64,000 nucleotides of DNA, from contig JASANG010001107.1 of the NCBI GenBank assembly GCA_030248215.1, positions 620,001 through 684,000 on the forward strand, in the 5' to 3' direction. The position numbers and the translations under genes are program-made. Origin of the DNA: Enoplolaimus lenunculus (Eukaryota; Nematoda; Enoplea; Enoplida; Thoracostomopsidae). The notes under the pieces are model-generated. The model was not told the DNA's origin. It saw nothing but the letters and a program-made list of their open reading frames with translations, and did not search any database. Position 1 is the stretch's first letter; the number at the start of each line of letters is the position of its first letter. Below, in pieces: positions 44,640 to 55,425 of the stretch.

Positions 44640-44671
44640 TGTCCCGACACTGTCCGAAGGGAGTCGGGACA
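44640..44671. repeat. Perfect 9-bp stem-loop
   Basis: TGTCCCGAC, 14-base loop, GTCGGGACA. GC-rich stem in AT-rich DNA; purpose unknown. Confidence 0.6.
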
Positions 44672-45103
44672 AAAGATAAAAAATTAAGCATTATAAATAA
44701 GTGTATATGTGTGTTTGTGCTGTTGTTATGTATGTCTGCGATGCTATATGAACACAGTGCAATATGTCTTTACGTCCTCGTTAGAGATTACCGGACATTA
44801 TAGTGGTCTCGTAATAGAGTGTGTTAAAACGACGTCGGGTCTTACTAAGACCCAGACATTTTTTTGCAGTAGCGCGTGCAGTATAACGTGGATGTTCCAG
44901 AAATAACACACAATGCACACATTTATACATAAGGATTGTGAGCTGTTCTCTTCCGACAGTCCGAATATAAAACGCCAGCTTGAATTTTACATCGATCGTG
45001 AAGCAATAGAAAACAGTCATACGAGAAATCATCCATAAATATGCTGTGTAACTTAGTGCAAATTGTGTACACAAAATAAAATATAAATACTTGTTCAAAT
45101 CTT

Positions 45104-45365
45104 GGGTTGAAAGTGTCTGAAATAAAATAGAAGATATTCAAGCGGAGAAATGTTAATGGAAAATTTTTTCAATTAGTGTCCATCCATATCCTTTTTCGCC
45201 AGCGCAATTGCAAAACTTCCATGCCTCTAGAGAGTATATATCATTGTGTCGAAGGTCAAGCCCTTATAGCCAAGTGGTGATGGTACCAACTCCCATTTAA
45301 GAGTTCAGAGTTTTAAAATTCTGACAGTAAATTAGATCTCAGAGACATACATATATGTTTATATA
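45104..45365 (+). mobile_element. Two fragments of the piggyBac-like tRNA-bearing family
   Basis: 45104-45155 matches the right end (GAAGATATTCAAGCGGAG). 45225-45365 holds a perfect A box TAGCCAAGTGG with GTGATGGTACC, but a ruined B box (AGTTCAGAGTTTTAAAATTC). Confidence 0.5.
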
Positions 45366-45425
45366 TAACTACATATACATATTTAGTAATAAATTTGTGT
45401 ACTTAAACGCAATTCCAAGTTTTCA

Positions 45426-45711
45426 TTAAGCCATGTTCACACGTGCAAGTTTTGCAGCAAAACCTCCACGTGCAACTTGCACGCGCACAGCTTTGAAGTT
45501 CTTGCAGCTGCGAATTATTCACTGGAATTCAAGCTATTTACTTTAATTCGCACCTGTGAACGCAGTTGCAAGTCGCTTGAATTTCTTGCACCTGCCGTTT
45601 GATTGGTCAATCTGAATGTTCCTTTGAAAATACTTGCAGCTCCAAGTATTTCGTGCAAGTCGAAGCTGCGAGTTCTCCCTGCAAAAACTTGCACGTGTGA
45701 ATGGGGCTTAA
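45426..45711. mobile_element. TTAA-flanked MITE with GCAAGTTTTGCAG ends
   Basis: TTAAGCCATGTTCACACG at the left mirrors CGTGTGAATGGGGCTTAA at the right; TTAA at both borders. CTTGCA/TGCAAG motifs are scattered throughout, up to about a dozen. Different family from the tRNA-bearing TTAA elements. Confidence 0.75.
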
Positions 45712-47897
45712 CACATGGAGTACCATCGTGGTCGAAGTTCAAGCCGTTATTTTGGACAGACACGTCTCTCATGTGAGAGTTCCATGTGTAAGTTCAAGCA
45801 AAACACAAGTGGACAGGACAAAAGCAATTGGTTTATGTTTGCTTTTAATAACTGGAAAGCAGCTTGTTCTCTGCCAAACTATAAGTGCCTGCCTATTAAG
45901 CGTAAGCGCGCAGCTAAAATGAACTTAAACCTAAATCTAAACGAAGCCTAATCCAATCCTCCGGTTCCCCATTGGGAAGGCTCCTATAATTAGCACGGGT
46001 CTCATGTTGTTTGCACTAAATCTCTCCATGCATTTATAACCGAACAAAATATCATCATATCATTACCCATTCCACTCAGATGAAGTTATCCAGCGTTGCT
46101 AAATGGCACAGCAATGTCCAATGGCGACAAAAACGAATTTCTTTAGTCGAAAAATAATAATTATTCAACATTCGATGACGCTCTCGTATGTTTTGTTTAA
46201 TTTTAAATTGCCAACCGTATTGTCTCGTATTTTCTGCCATGGTTGCAGTTTGGACTCGCGGCAAAAGCAAAAAAACGCAACAGCACTGCTGGATCTGAGC
46301 AGAGGGGCCGCATTAGTTTCGGCCCTTCACCATGGATTGAAACCAAAATGTTTGCATCAATGGTTTCCGCTAAAATTACGCAGACTTTTTAACGCTTCGC
46401 TTATGACTTTTTTCGCCTTCTTTTATTGCTGCTGATACCCTCGTCCAAAATTTCTGGATCCGCCGGTGGCCGTAGGCACAGTAAAGTTGATTATTGAGTT
46501 TAAATCGTGTATTGTCGGCACTGTCGAAATATTGTTATGTTTAAAGATGTCGACTTCAAATGACAACTTGATACAAATTGTAAATATACTAACACTGGAT
46601 TTAAATGAAACACAGGGTGCAACCGGAGGTCTGCCGCCGACTCCGGCAGAAATGCGACCTCCGACTACGGTAGCATTTTTGCCGGAGATTGCGGCAACTT
46701 CGGTAGTGACATTTTGCAGTTTTACAAAATTTATATTTAGGCTCGTTTCATGCATAATTAAAAGTTAAGAATAGGCTTGTCGCGCCGTATTCTACATTCA
46801 CTGTCGGTAATTTTTCTGCATTTGTTAAAGTAAATAAACAACAATGGTAAAGTTTACACTTTTATATATCAAAAACACTAAAAACATTAATGAAATCTAT
46901 ATGGAGTTGTAACAGATTCAAAACATTAACAGCAATAAAACGTCATTTTCAACGCCTGTTGTCAAAACAGGAGCAGTAGGAAATCAAATTTCAAACTTGT
47001 GTCAATTTAACCGTGCCCACAAGTTTATAAAATCGAGTTGAAAATTGATAAGTTCAGATAAAATCAGTTTACCACTACAGATATTAAACGTGTCAGGTAT
47101 TTTGTTTTTCGCATGCTGGGTGCAACTTAAAATGGATGGACAAGTTTTGATTTTGACAAACGCATACCGGTTGCATTTTTGCTGGTAAACGTGTTTTCAA
47201 ATATTTTTTAATCATAATTTCTGATTTATAAAACTTATAATTCTGATCCAAAAATTAGAAATTCAAAGTATGTAATCACCGCTTTTAAATTGAAATGGTT
47301 GGAAAATACGTTTTACCACAAAATGTTTAACTGAAAATGCAAAACTAACAGGACTAGGCTTGCAACACTTCTGGTCGCAAGTATAAGGGTAGTTATGGGG
47401 GTTATAACTACTTATAAGCTTTGCGGGTCACAATTAATTCGTAGCGAAAAAAGTAGGTAGTTGTCAAGTTGTGCGTCCTCATACAACTCGTTTACAATTG
47501 TACCGAATATAATCGACAATGCAGAAACGTTCTGCGTTTCGTGGTTTATTGGAAAAATAATTGTAAAAAGTAATTTAATTGCGTGAAAATCAATAAACCA
47601 AAATTTTTCAGCTAATTAGAGCATAGATGCGATGTGGTCAGAAGCGTATACACAAGAAATTTAGATTGGCTGTTCGTGATTGACTATTTTCCAACACTTA
47701 CTTGCACAGTAATTATTTCCCTTCATCAAATTTGCAAACTATTAAGTATACAAGGTTTATATGGGGCGAAGGATTAGAGAGTCGTAATTTGATTGGCTAA
47801 TGAAAACATCAGAAATAAAAAGAGTATTATACACGTAACTTATTTTATTAAACATTACGGCACACGCTCGCACAGTTTAGTTTGTATACAATATAAA
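45712..47897. other. Intergenic, one partial MITE
   Basis: A right-end-like TTTCTGGATCCGCCGGTG at 46449 belongs to family c. The frames here show no domain. Remainder unremarkable. Confidence 0.4.
46613..46745 (+). mobile_element. Left part of a hAT-like family d2 element
   Basis: CAGGGTGCAACCGGAGG, then CCGACTCCGGCAG and TTTTGCCGGAGATTGCGG; the matching right end is absent. Confidence 0.6.
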
Positions 47898-48655
47898 CCT
47901 TGTTTAATTTCTAGGTTGCAAATAGGGTGAGGGCAAGTAATTATTGTGCAAGTCAGTTTTCTAGAATACAGTCAAGCCTGAAAATGCAGTCAAACACTTT
48001 GCATTCCAGCAACTCTACGGTCTGTACATTCGTGCAATAAAAAGCAGTTTTCATGCATGCCAGTACTTGTTTGGTCTTCCCCGAACAGCAATTGTCGTTT
48101 AGAAAGTCCCAGTTGCCAATTGGGGCATTAGCTGCTTGGCTCATGACATGTCAAACAATAACCTTGCTTAATTTATAGTTTGCAAACAGGGTGAAATACA
48201 GTCAAGCCTGAAAATGCAGTCAAACACTTTGCATTCCAGCAACTCTACGGTCTGTACATTCGTGCAATAAAAAGCAGTTTTCATGCATGCCAGTACTTGT
48301 TTGGTCTTCCCCGAACAGCAATTGTCGTTTAGAAAGTCCCAGTTGCCAATTGGGGCATTAGCTGCTTGGCTCATGACATGTCAAACAATAACCTTGCTTA
48401 ATTTATAGTTTGCAAACAGGGTGAAGGCAAATAATTATTGTGCGAGTCAGTTTTCTTTAACACCAATCCTGAACCTGCAGTCAAACACTTTGCATTCCAG
48501 CAGTTGTTTGATCTGGACAATCCTGCAATAAAAAGCAGTTTGCATGCATTCCAATAGCTGTTTGGTCTGCCCCGAACAGCAATTATCGTTTGGACGTCCC
48601 AGTTACCAACTGAGGCAAGGCACGACATATATTTCAAACAATGCCATTTTTTACA
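47898..48655 (-). repeat. Tandem array of three units (264, 230, 264 bp)
   Basis: Unit starts at 47898, 48162 and 48392, each beginning CCTTG(C/T)TTAATTT. Units 1 and 2 are almost identical over their shared length; unit 2 lacks about 34 bp; unit 3 is clearly older. Each unit itself contains an imperfect inner repeat (GCATTCCAGCAGTTGTTTG and GCATTCCAATAGCTGTTTG in unit 3). On the minus strand units 1 and 2 keep a roughly 60-codon frame with six cysteines (for example DNCCSGKTKQVLACMKTAFYC). In unit 3 a one-base change of length shifts this frame early on. Satellite-like array is the safer reading; a small Cys-rich gene family is the alternative. Confidence 0.75.
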
Positions 48656-48895
48656 ACTAGCAACCTAGAGGTTTGACTAAAATGTTAATTTTCAAATATA
48701 TTTTGCGGTTCGACATTGCTCTTCAAGCATAATAATACGTTACAAAATTTAAACGCTTCTTTAAATTTAATTTGCCTTTCAATTTTAAGTATTCATGCAA
48801 TCTTAGCGTAATTTCGTTTGCTTTTTGAAAGGCAATTTTAAAATCTAACAGTGTTCTCGTTGCTTAGCCAAAATATAATCGCAAGCCTAAACATA

Positions 48896-49531
48896 TGTGG
48901 GTTCACGTTACAACCAGGGGAGCTTGGGACATGTGTTGACCCTCTTAGACTACTGGAAAACATTTTGTCTACTTATAACCCCATATCATATTGCGACGTC
49001 AAATTTGTCTGCGATCATCATGCGTAGGTCATTTTTGTTCTTCAATATCATTATATTGTTTGTCTGCTAATCATATGATAAATTTTCAAGGGTCTGCGTA
49101 CTTGAGGTAACATACCCAAATTGTCCTGTTGAATATCATATGATACTAGAACTTGAAATTTGAATTTATGATGTCGAAAACAATTATTCAGGCGTGTTTT
49201 TGGAATTTAAAAGTACACCTGTGCCTCTGTGATCCAAATTTCTTTTCATTTATGAACACGCTAACATTGCACCGTCCCGCTGAATATCACACGATATTCG
49301 TTGTAATTTTGGAATATCATATGTTATTTGCAAAAATGTCCCCCAGTATCATGTGACATACCGACTCTTGTACACATTTAATATCTGAGAGCGGTAGTTT
49401 GTAGGTTCAGTGTCTTTGGTATCTGAGTTTATGTTGTTGACCTGACATAACTACCCAAGTTTTAAAGTTGACGTCGAATCAACATGGACAAACGGTGACC
49501 CGTCTGCCCCGATTATAACGTGAATCCCACA
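48896..49531. mobile_element. Non-autonomous element with TGTGGGTTCACGTTA ends and ATATCATATGATA motifs
   Basis: Left end TGTGGGTTCACGTTACAA mirrors right end TTATAACGTGAATCCCACA; GAGCTTGGGACATG next to the left end matches the inner part of the right end loosely. About seven copies of a palindromic ATATCATATGATA-like motif lie between 48980 and 49360. No coding capacity. Confidence 0.65.
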
Positions 49532-49554
49532 CCAAGCTCTTAGCCTTCACGTGA

Positions 49555-49650
49555 TAATACGTCTAAAACTAAACCCAAAAGCATAAACATAATGTTAGTC
49601 TAAAGTTTAAACCGACCGTATTGCAGTCCCACGAGGATTCGAAACCACTA
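49555..49650 (-). mobile_element. Truncated TTAGGC-family fragment
   Basis: ATGTTAGTCTAAAGTTTAAAC and TATTGCAGTCCCACGAGG match the family's subterminal part; ends missing and the TTAGGC units decayed. Confidence 0.45.
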
Positions 49651-49872
49651 AAACTAACACGAGCAGCTAACTTGTATCATGTTAACAATAACCCGCATAA
49701 ACTAATTGCAATTTTTTCGCGGTGTCTGTTCTAAATTTATATTATATAGAAATAGTAATCATAACGGTGAACGAGTGGTCTTAATTTGGACCTATTTGCG
49801 ATTCTGTACGTCTATCGATGCGCAGTTTTATTTTGAATTGTACCAGGGTTCCGATATTAAGTCTTAATTCCA

Positions 49873-50027
49873 GACCCGTAGCCAGTTCACCTTGATAGGG
49901 GGGCTCAACATTTTTCAGGAGGGACATACAAGTGTTTTCGACAAAATACAAGCAAGGTTGAAACTTAATAGGTAGGCCAATATTATTCCAGTGGGGCTGA
50001 GCCCCCTTCCTCTTTGGCTACGGGCCC
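49873..50027. mobile_element. MITE of the GGGCCCGTAGCCA family, best preserved
   Basis: Starts GACCCGTAGCCAGTTCACC and ends CTTTGGCTACGGGCCC; internal AAGCAAGGTTGAAA. Confidence 0.78.
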
Positions 50028-51315
50028 GTTGAACTCCAAATATTATTTGGTTGGTATATTTGCGACCACTTCGCGATTGCAGAAAAAGTCCATGATGCAC
50101 ACTGCCTGATATTTTTATTCAATTAAATAGTAAATGAAAGGAATTCCGGTTTTCGATGAATGAAGCATCTAAACTGCAAGAGCTGTGTACAACAAAGAAT
50201 ATGCAACTATTTCAGTAATCCAGTTTATTTTAAATTTAAAATATCTGAGAACAGCATTTAAAAATGCCTCGCAAATATACTGAATAGAAACGTTCGACAT
50301 GGTAAGAACAAGCAAATTTGTATTAAATGCTTTATAGATTCAGCAGTATGATTAACTTATTTTGGTTAATAGTACTGAAATTTGGGCAAAAATATCGCTA
50401 AGAACTTTGTCGGTCAATATATGAAGTAAACCTGTTAATAACAAGTTGTATTAGACCTTGGCTCATACTCAGGCTTAGGTTTGGCAATGTAAAACCACCA
50501 CTTATGATATCAGCACAGCAAACGAGCAAAACCAGTACAAAAAACACTTATCTTAGACGAGGAAGTTGTTTCGATGCAGAAAAACATATTCTAAATTTAT
50601 AGGCCATATATTTCGCTTTTAAAATAGCTTCACTCCACACTGTTGTTTGTGGACAAGAATGTAGCAAGAGGGGCGGGTCGCGGAACAATACCACACCGAT
50701 TTGCAAAATCACAGCTAGGTATCAGCATTTGAAGCTAAGATTGCGTTTGGCTTCTCGCTCTCTTCACCTGCGAGGTTATTTAATAACTCTGTGGCAGAAT
50801 GGTTCGTTGTTGGATCCGTTTTTGCGCCTCTGTCCGCGGAACTTGGTATATTTTAGCGTTTCGCCCTCGAAAAGGAAAAAATACAATGTTGTGGAGGGGT
50901 AGGCTGTTTCCGCGAGGTCTGTTTCTTTTTAACTGCAAATATAGCATCTGCGTTAAAACGAACACAGGTATATACAAATGATTTGGATATTCACAGCAGT
51001 GTGTTAGCCTTAGGCATTAGCCTTGTCCGAAACCTAACCCAAGTATATGCATGAGCCATGTGGGGAGGGAAAGTGTTTGTAGTTCAGAGCTGTTATTTCG
51101 TTCTATAAAAGTATGCTGTAAAACCACCGAAATTTTTATAACAAACTTACCAGTCACCTTTACTGGTCTATTCATTGTCAATGGTACCGGTAATATTTTA
51201 GGCTAAAAATATTATGAAATAGGTGTATTCAAATTTTTGCACCAACTGCACAGAAAAATAGGTAAATCACGATTCTACTTTACTAATACTGTTTATGACT
51301 TCTAATCTGTTAGCG
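50028..51315. other. Intergenic, nothing firm
   Basis: No supportable gene; CTTAGGCATTAGCC near 51005 is a weak TTAGGC-family trace. Confidence 0.4.
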
Positions 51316-51558
51316 CATATTTGTAACCGGAGGTGGGAAAAACACCGGAGCCGGATGGCGACAAAATTTGCTTGAGCCGAAGCCAGCGTCCGACGAAAGG
51401 CAAGGTGGTTGAAAGTACATAAATTCTTTGAATTTCAACATAAAGTATATCAAAGTGTGGTCAAAAAATGTTTTGATAGTATTTTTTAGACTTCGGCAGC
51501 TTAGAGTTTGAAGATGCAACGGCAGCCGAAGCAGAAAAAAATCGCCGATTCTACCCTG
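51316..51558 (+). mobile_element. hAT-like family d2 element, short copy
   Basis: TTTGTAACCGGAGG at the left, GATTCTACCCTG at the right, with CCGGAGCCGG and GAGCCGAAGCCAGC hexamer runs near the left and CAGCCGAAGCAG near the right. Confidence 0.62.
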
Positions 51559-52133
51559 GTATGTCTTTTGTTGGTAACAAAAGAATCATCTTTCGAAATT
51601 GTTACAGAACAGAATTCCGTTGTTCAAACGCCTGGCTACGTCCCTGGTGATTTAATTTAATGTCACACAGACACTCAAATATTATAAAGATTTAATTTTT
51701 TATCTTTTAACCAGTTTTATAACGTCATAGTGAACCAGATGTTTGACCTCGACTGCATCATCGTATATTTTAAATTAGCGTGGCATCTGCAACTTGTTGC
51801 AACTACGCATTTAAACTCATAGTAGCAGTGTGATTATCTCTAAAAGTAAAGACTTCAAGCACAGTAAAATGCAGATGGTCTGAGAGAAGGTTGGGAAATA
51901 CTATATTGTTTAGTATATATCAGTTGATTTAACTAAATAAATACCACAGTAGTGCTTGGTGAGCCGATTGTCCTTCTGTCATTTTAACTGAAATTGACAT
52001 GTTTCACTCGGGAGACGTTTAAAGCTGAACGGATGGTATATATATATACTGTACAGTAGAGGAATGTCCGTAAATAAATCGAAGCCGCTAACAATTGACA
52101 AACGAAGCGTATACATGTGCTGACTATATATTA

Positions 52134-52768
52134 GGGTGTAACCGGATATCGGTTTTCGGTGAGAAATACCGAAAATTGTTGATTTTCTACTCAAAATTAG
52201 TTAAAAAATTAAGTAATAACTCGCTATTTTCCATTACAAATATGCAAAATATAACACCTTTGAAACTTATATACTTCAATGCCATACTTTGATCGATATC
52301 CGTTTGCGTTTGTGTCATTTTACTACTGCAGTGATCCGAATAAGAGAGGAGGACTAATATTTATTGGGCCCCTCCAGAGAGAACCCCCCTTGTTATTCCT
52401 CCGCCACCCTTCATCGCTGATATATATCAGGTACTTCAACTATCCGTTGAATTAAACGTTTATTTGTCTTGCGTCAATAGCTTGAGCGATCATGCAAGGT
52501 TATACTTAGGAATGTACTTTCAAAATTTAAGTAAGCCTTAAAGATTCGAACTCAATTTTATTTGGTCCTGGAGTCATTTATGCACTACACTTAGGAATAA
52601 CTAACCTTCATGGACTCTAATTAGGATTTAGGGACTCTGTCCGCTTACATACTCTTATTTCGGATACGGACTCGTATTGACTGGGATTAAAAATGGGGAC
52701 CCCCCTTCTTATTACCCCACACCCTCTTATTCGGGTCACTACAGTATCCGTTTGGCGTTGACAACCTG
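52134..52768 (-). mobile_element. hAT-like family d1 element split by a nested TA element
   Basis: AGGGTGTAACCGGATATCGG at the left; ACAACCTG at the right. Its sequence is continuous across the insertion at 52326-52744: the flanks ATTTTAC, TA, TCCGTTTG line up with the uninterrupted copy at 20854-21263. Confidence 0.7.
52326..52744 (+). mobile_element. TA-flanked MITE, family e, nested in a hAT-like element
   Basis: Ends CTGCAGTGATCCGAATAAGAG-like and TATTCGGGTCACTACAG, TA on both sides. Therefore it is younger than its host element. Confidence 0.8.
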
Positions 52769-52788
52769 ATATATAAACACACACCCTC

Positions 52789-52823
<35 letters not shown>
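52789..52823. repeat. (AT)n(GT)n microsatellite
   Basis: About 12 AT units then about 6 GT units. Confidence 0.9.
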
Positions 52824-53439
52824 AAATCATGATTTCTGTTCATTCCATGAGACTCCCAAAAGCCCAAGTCTCCCAACGGGGAGTATGAGGTGTCAGGTAA
52901 AACGCCTGTGACAGAAGCTAAACTATGTTTCCGACTGCTCTATACCTATACAGTCCTCCCCGAATTTTTCGATTTTTTTCAGATCTTGGCAGAACTTGGA
53001 CTTAGGGTTAAACACAGGATATTTCTCAAGTTTAAAGTTGTAACCTGTACAAGTGATACAATTTCATCAACGCCATTGAGCTATTCAAGTGACCTTTATC
53101 TAAACCTTTGCATAATTCACAAGAGTCAAACAAATAATTATCAAAATTTTCTTTTATTTTTGTTGAAACGTCACGAATTAGCATTGTTTTTGAAAACATC
53201 TCAGAATAAATCGATTTTGACTTAATACGCAATATCGAATGAATATCGTCATGGCCAAAGCCAACAAAGACAGTTTTAATTTTATCATTTCAATGTCTAC
53301 ACAGCAGGTAGAGTGGTTCCTATCCAATAGAGCATCGTGGATAAAACGTAAAACAAGTTTAGCTTAATTCAATTGCGCTAACTATTATTTTGCCGAACCA
53401 TAACATTTTATGTATGCGGCGTCAAACATGCTGTCCTTA

Positions 53440-53547
53440 TAGCCTATAGATAAGCCTAAGCCCACCCTCAACCAAAACAAAAAAAGCTTATGCTTACTCT
53501 ATTATAATTGCGCGAAAAAATTATTCACTTTTCAAAGTAAAGATGGC
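53440..53547 (-). mobile_element. Truncated TTAGGC-family element
   Basis: AGATAAGCCTAAGCCC, GCTTATGCTTACTCTATTAT and terminal AAAGTAAAGATGGCCC. Confidence 0.5.
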
Positions 53548-54398
53548 CCGAAGCAGCAATAAACGTATTCTAAAATCAGTTATGTCGCGCATTTTTCTGT
53601 ATTTCATGCAATACGGCTTCTCATGTTGTTTATAACCAGTAAAAGTTATTTTGTGTAACCTTATGATTGGCTTCAAAGTATGGCTTCTTCCTGTTTGTTA
53701 ATTTTTTAACCAATAATGTACCACAAATGCTAAATAAGCTTTATACAATGCCAAGGAAGCATTAATAAATTCTATGTTAGCAAAATTTTGTACGCCTTCA
53801 ATAAATCATCCTGCCTCCTTTATAAGTTACCCTGAGTACACCTATTGTACTAATTCCTGGTTGTGAGCTAGGTTGTATGTCTGATAAAATCCTCGCAATT
53901 TCATATACTTTGAAAACAGAAAAAGTTTTGGATAAATACGTTTAAAGATTATTAAGCATAGCTCACAAAAATTGAGAACTTATTGGCAAAAAACCAAACC
54001 AAAACAATAGCGGCACCGAACGGAACAGTTGAAGTTTCCACAAAGACATCAATTAAAGTTTTCACCTCCCAGGGGTATCAATTAAAGACCACGCCCCATC
54101 CCGATGATTTCAAGTGCTCAAAGGGTCAAAATGGTTAATCAGGTAATAGAAAAATTTGCATTGAGGGAACTGAACGGATACTACTGGTCGTTTTTTGATT
54201 ATCAACTCGACTTCATAGACCTGTAAAATAAACTACACCGCGTAGTACTGATGCAGCCATATAATCTCCACAAAGCCTACCTATGCAAGGTTGTTGGAAT
54301 CTTGGCTATCTTGAAGGCACCTTAGAAATCTTAAATTCTCTAGTGCGAGAACAGGTTTAGCTGCTGAGAACAACGTCAATACTGCCCATATTACAAAT

Positions 54399-54590
54399 GG
54401 CCAATATATAAAACATGAAAGTAATACTAGTATAAGCATATTCCTAAGCCGAAGCCTATGCCACGGCGTAAGAATGGACTTACATAAAAACCTAAGCCTA
54501 AGCAAATGAAAATTATTCTAAAGCTTAATCTAATACTATTGAAGACCCGCAGAAACACGTACCGCCTCTTTTCCTAATATATGGGACATG
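54399..54590 (-). mobile_element. GGCC-ended TTAGGC-family element, diverged
   Basis: GGCCAATATATAAAACATG at the left, CCTAATATATGGGAC at the right; CCTAAGCCGAAGCC and AACCTAAGCCTAAGC in the core. Confidence 0.62.
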
Positions 54591-55322
54591 TCCGATCGGT
54601 ACCAAATAAAATTTTACTTCTCTTCAGCTGTATGTATAACTGAAACTACATTAACAATTAATATTTCTGGTATTTTAAAAATTCAATATTCCTTCCATTG
54701 TAAAATTATTTATTGTCTATAACCAAAAATGTTTTCAGATAGGTTTATCAAAATTATCAATGTTCAAGAAGAAACTACAAATACGCAAGTGGACTTTATG
54801 AGATGAAACGTGTGATTTTTTCACGACTTGATTGAAAGTATTTAAATATTTAAGCAACGCGAATTCACAAAACATGAAACTTGAAATTTACTTGTAAACA
54901 TGCAAACAATTCATGTTAAACAATCATGGTTTTTATTTAAAAGTTTAATTCAAAACTGAACCGAAACACAAAACACAATGAAGTTTTCGTCAAACTTGAC
55001 ATTGAAAAATTTCATAACAGTTTCAAGTCGATCAACTCTCAATCACGGAACACAAACTATAGGGCGTTTAAGCAAAAGTCTTGGCTATGATTGAATAATA
55101 AGCACAAAGAAAAACTTACTAACGACATTTCATCTATTTCAAATGACTAAATATTCAAAAACAGTATATACCTATTACGACAAACTTTATATTACATTGT
55201 GTTTTAGTTTAAGGTTGTGGAAGCGCGATTTGCAGCGAAAACGGTAATGGTAATTGGTAACAGCATTTGATGCAAAGGTAACTAACCTAATTTCAAAGCA
55301 ATAAAGCATTGCGACCAACTGT
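54591..55322. other. Intergenic downstream of the collagen
   Basis: AT-rich; contains nothing recognised. Confidence 0.45.
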
Positions 55323-55328
55323 TTTATT
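55323..55328 (-). terminator. Candidate poly(A) signal of the collagen gene
   Basis: AATAAA on the minus strand about 98 bp after the collagen stop codon, a normal distance for a nematode 3' UTR. No cleavage site can be seen from sequence alone. Confidence 0.4.
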
Positions 55329-55425
55329 AAAATTTCAATGTTTATCGTTTTAATTGTGAGCAAATTTTTAATGTCGTGTCCAGTAATCCATTGTTCCAAT
55401 GTGTACAACAGCCATTTATAGGTGT

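Noticed and set aside
46103-46435. 110-codon plus-strand frame as a gene
   Set aside because: It runs into a hAT-like end at 46449 and has no recognisable domain; it overlaps equally long frames on the other strand.
47953-48637. Three separate small genes in the tandem array
   Set aside because: The frames follow a repeated DNA unit, one unit has lost the frame, and no promoter or splice signals are evident; kept as an array with a coding option noted.
52890-53225. 111-codon plus-strand frame as a gene
   Set aside because: Composition is that of the AT-rich background, with no recognised domain or splice context.
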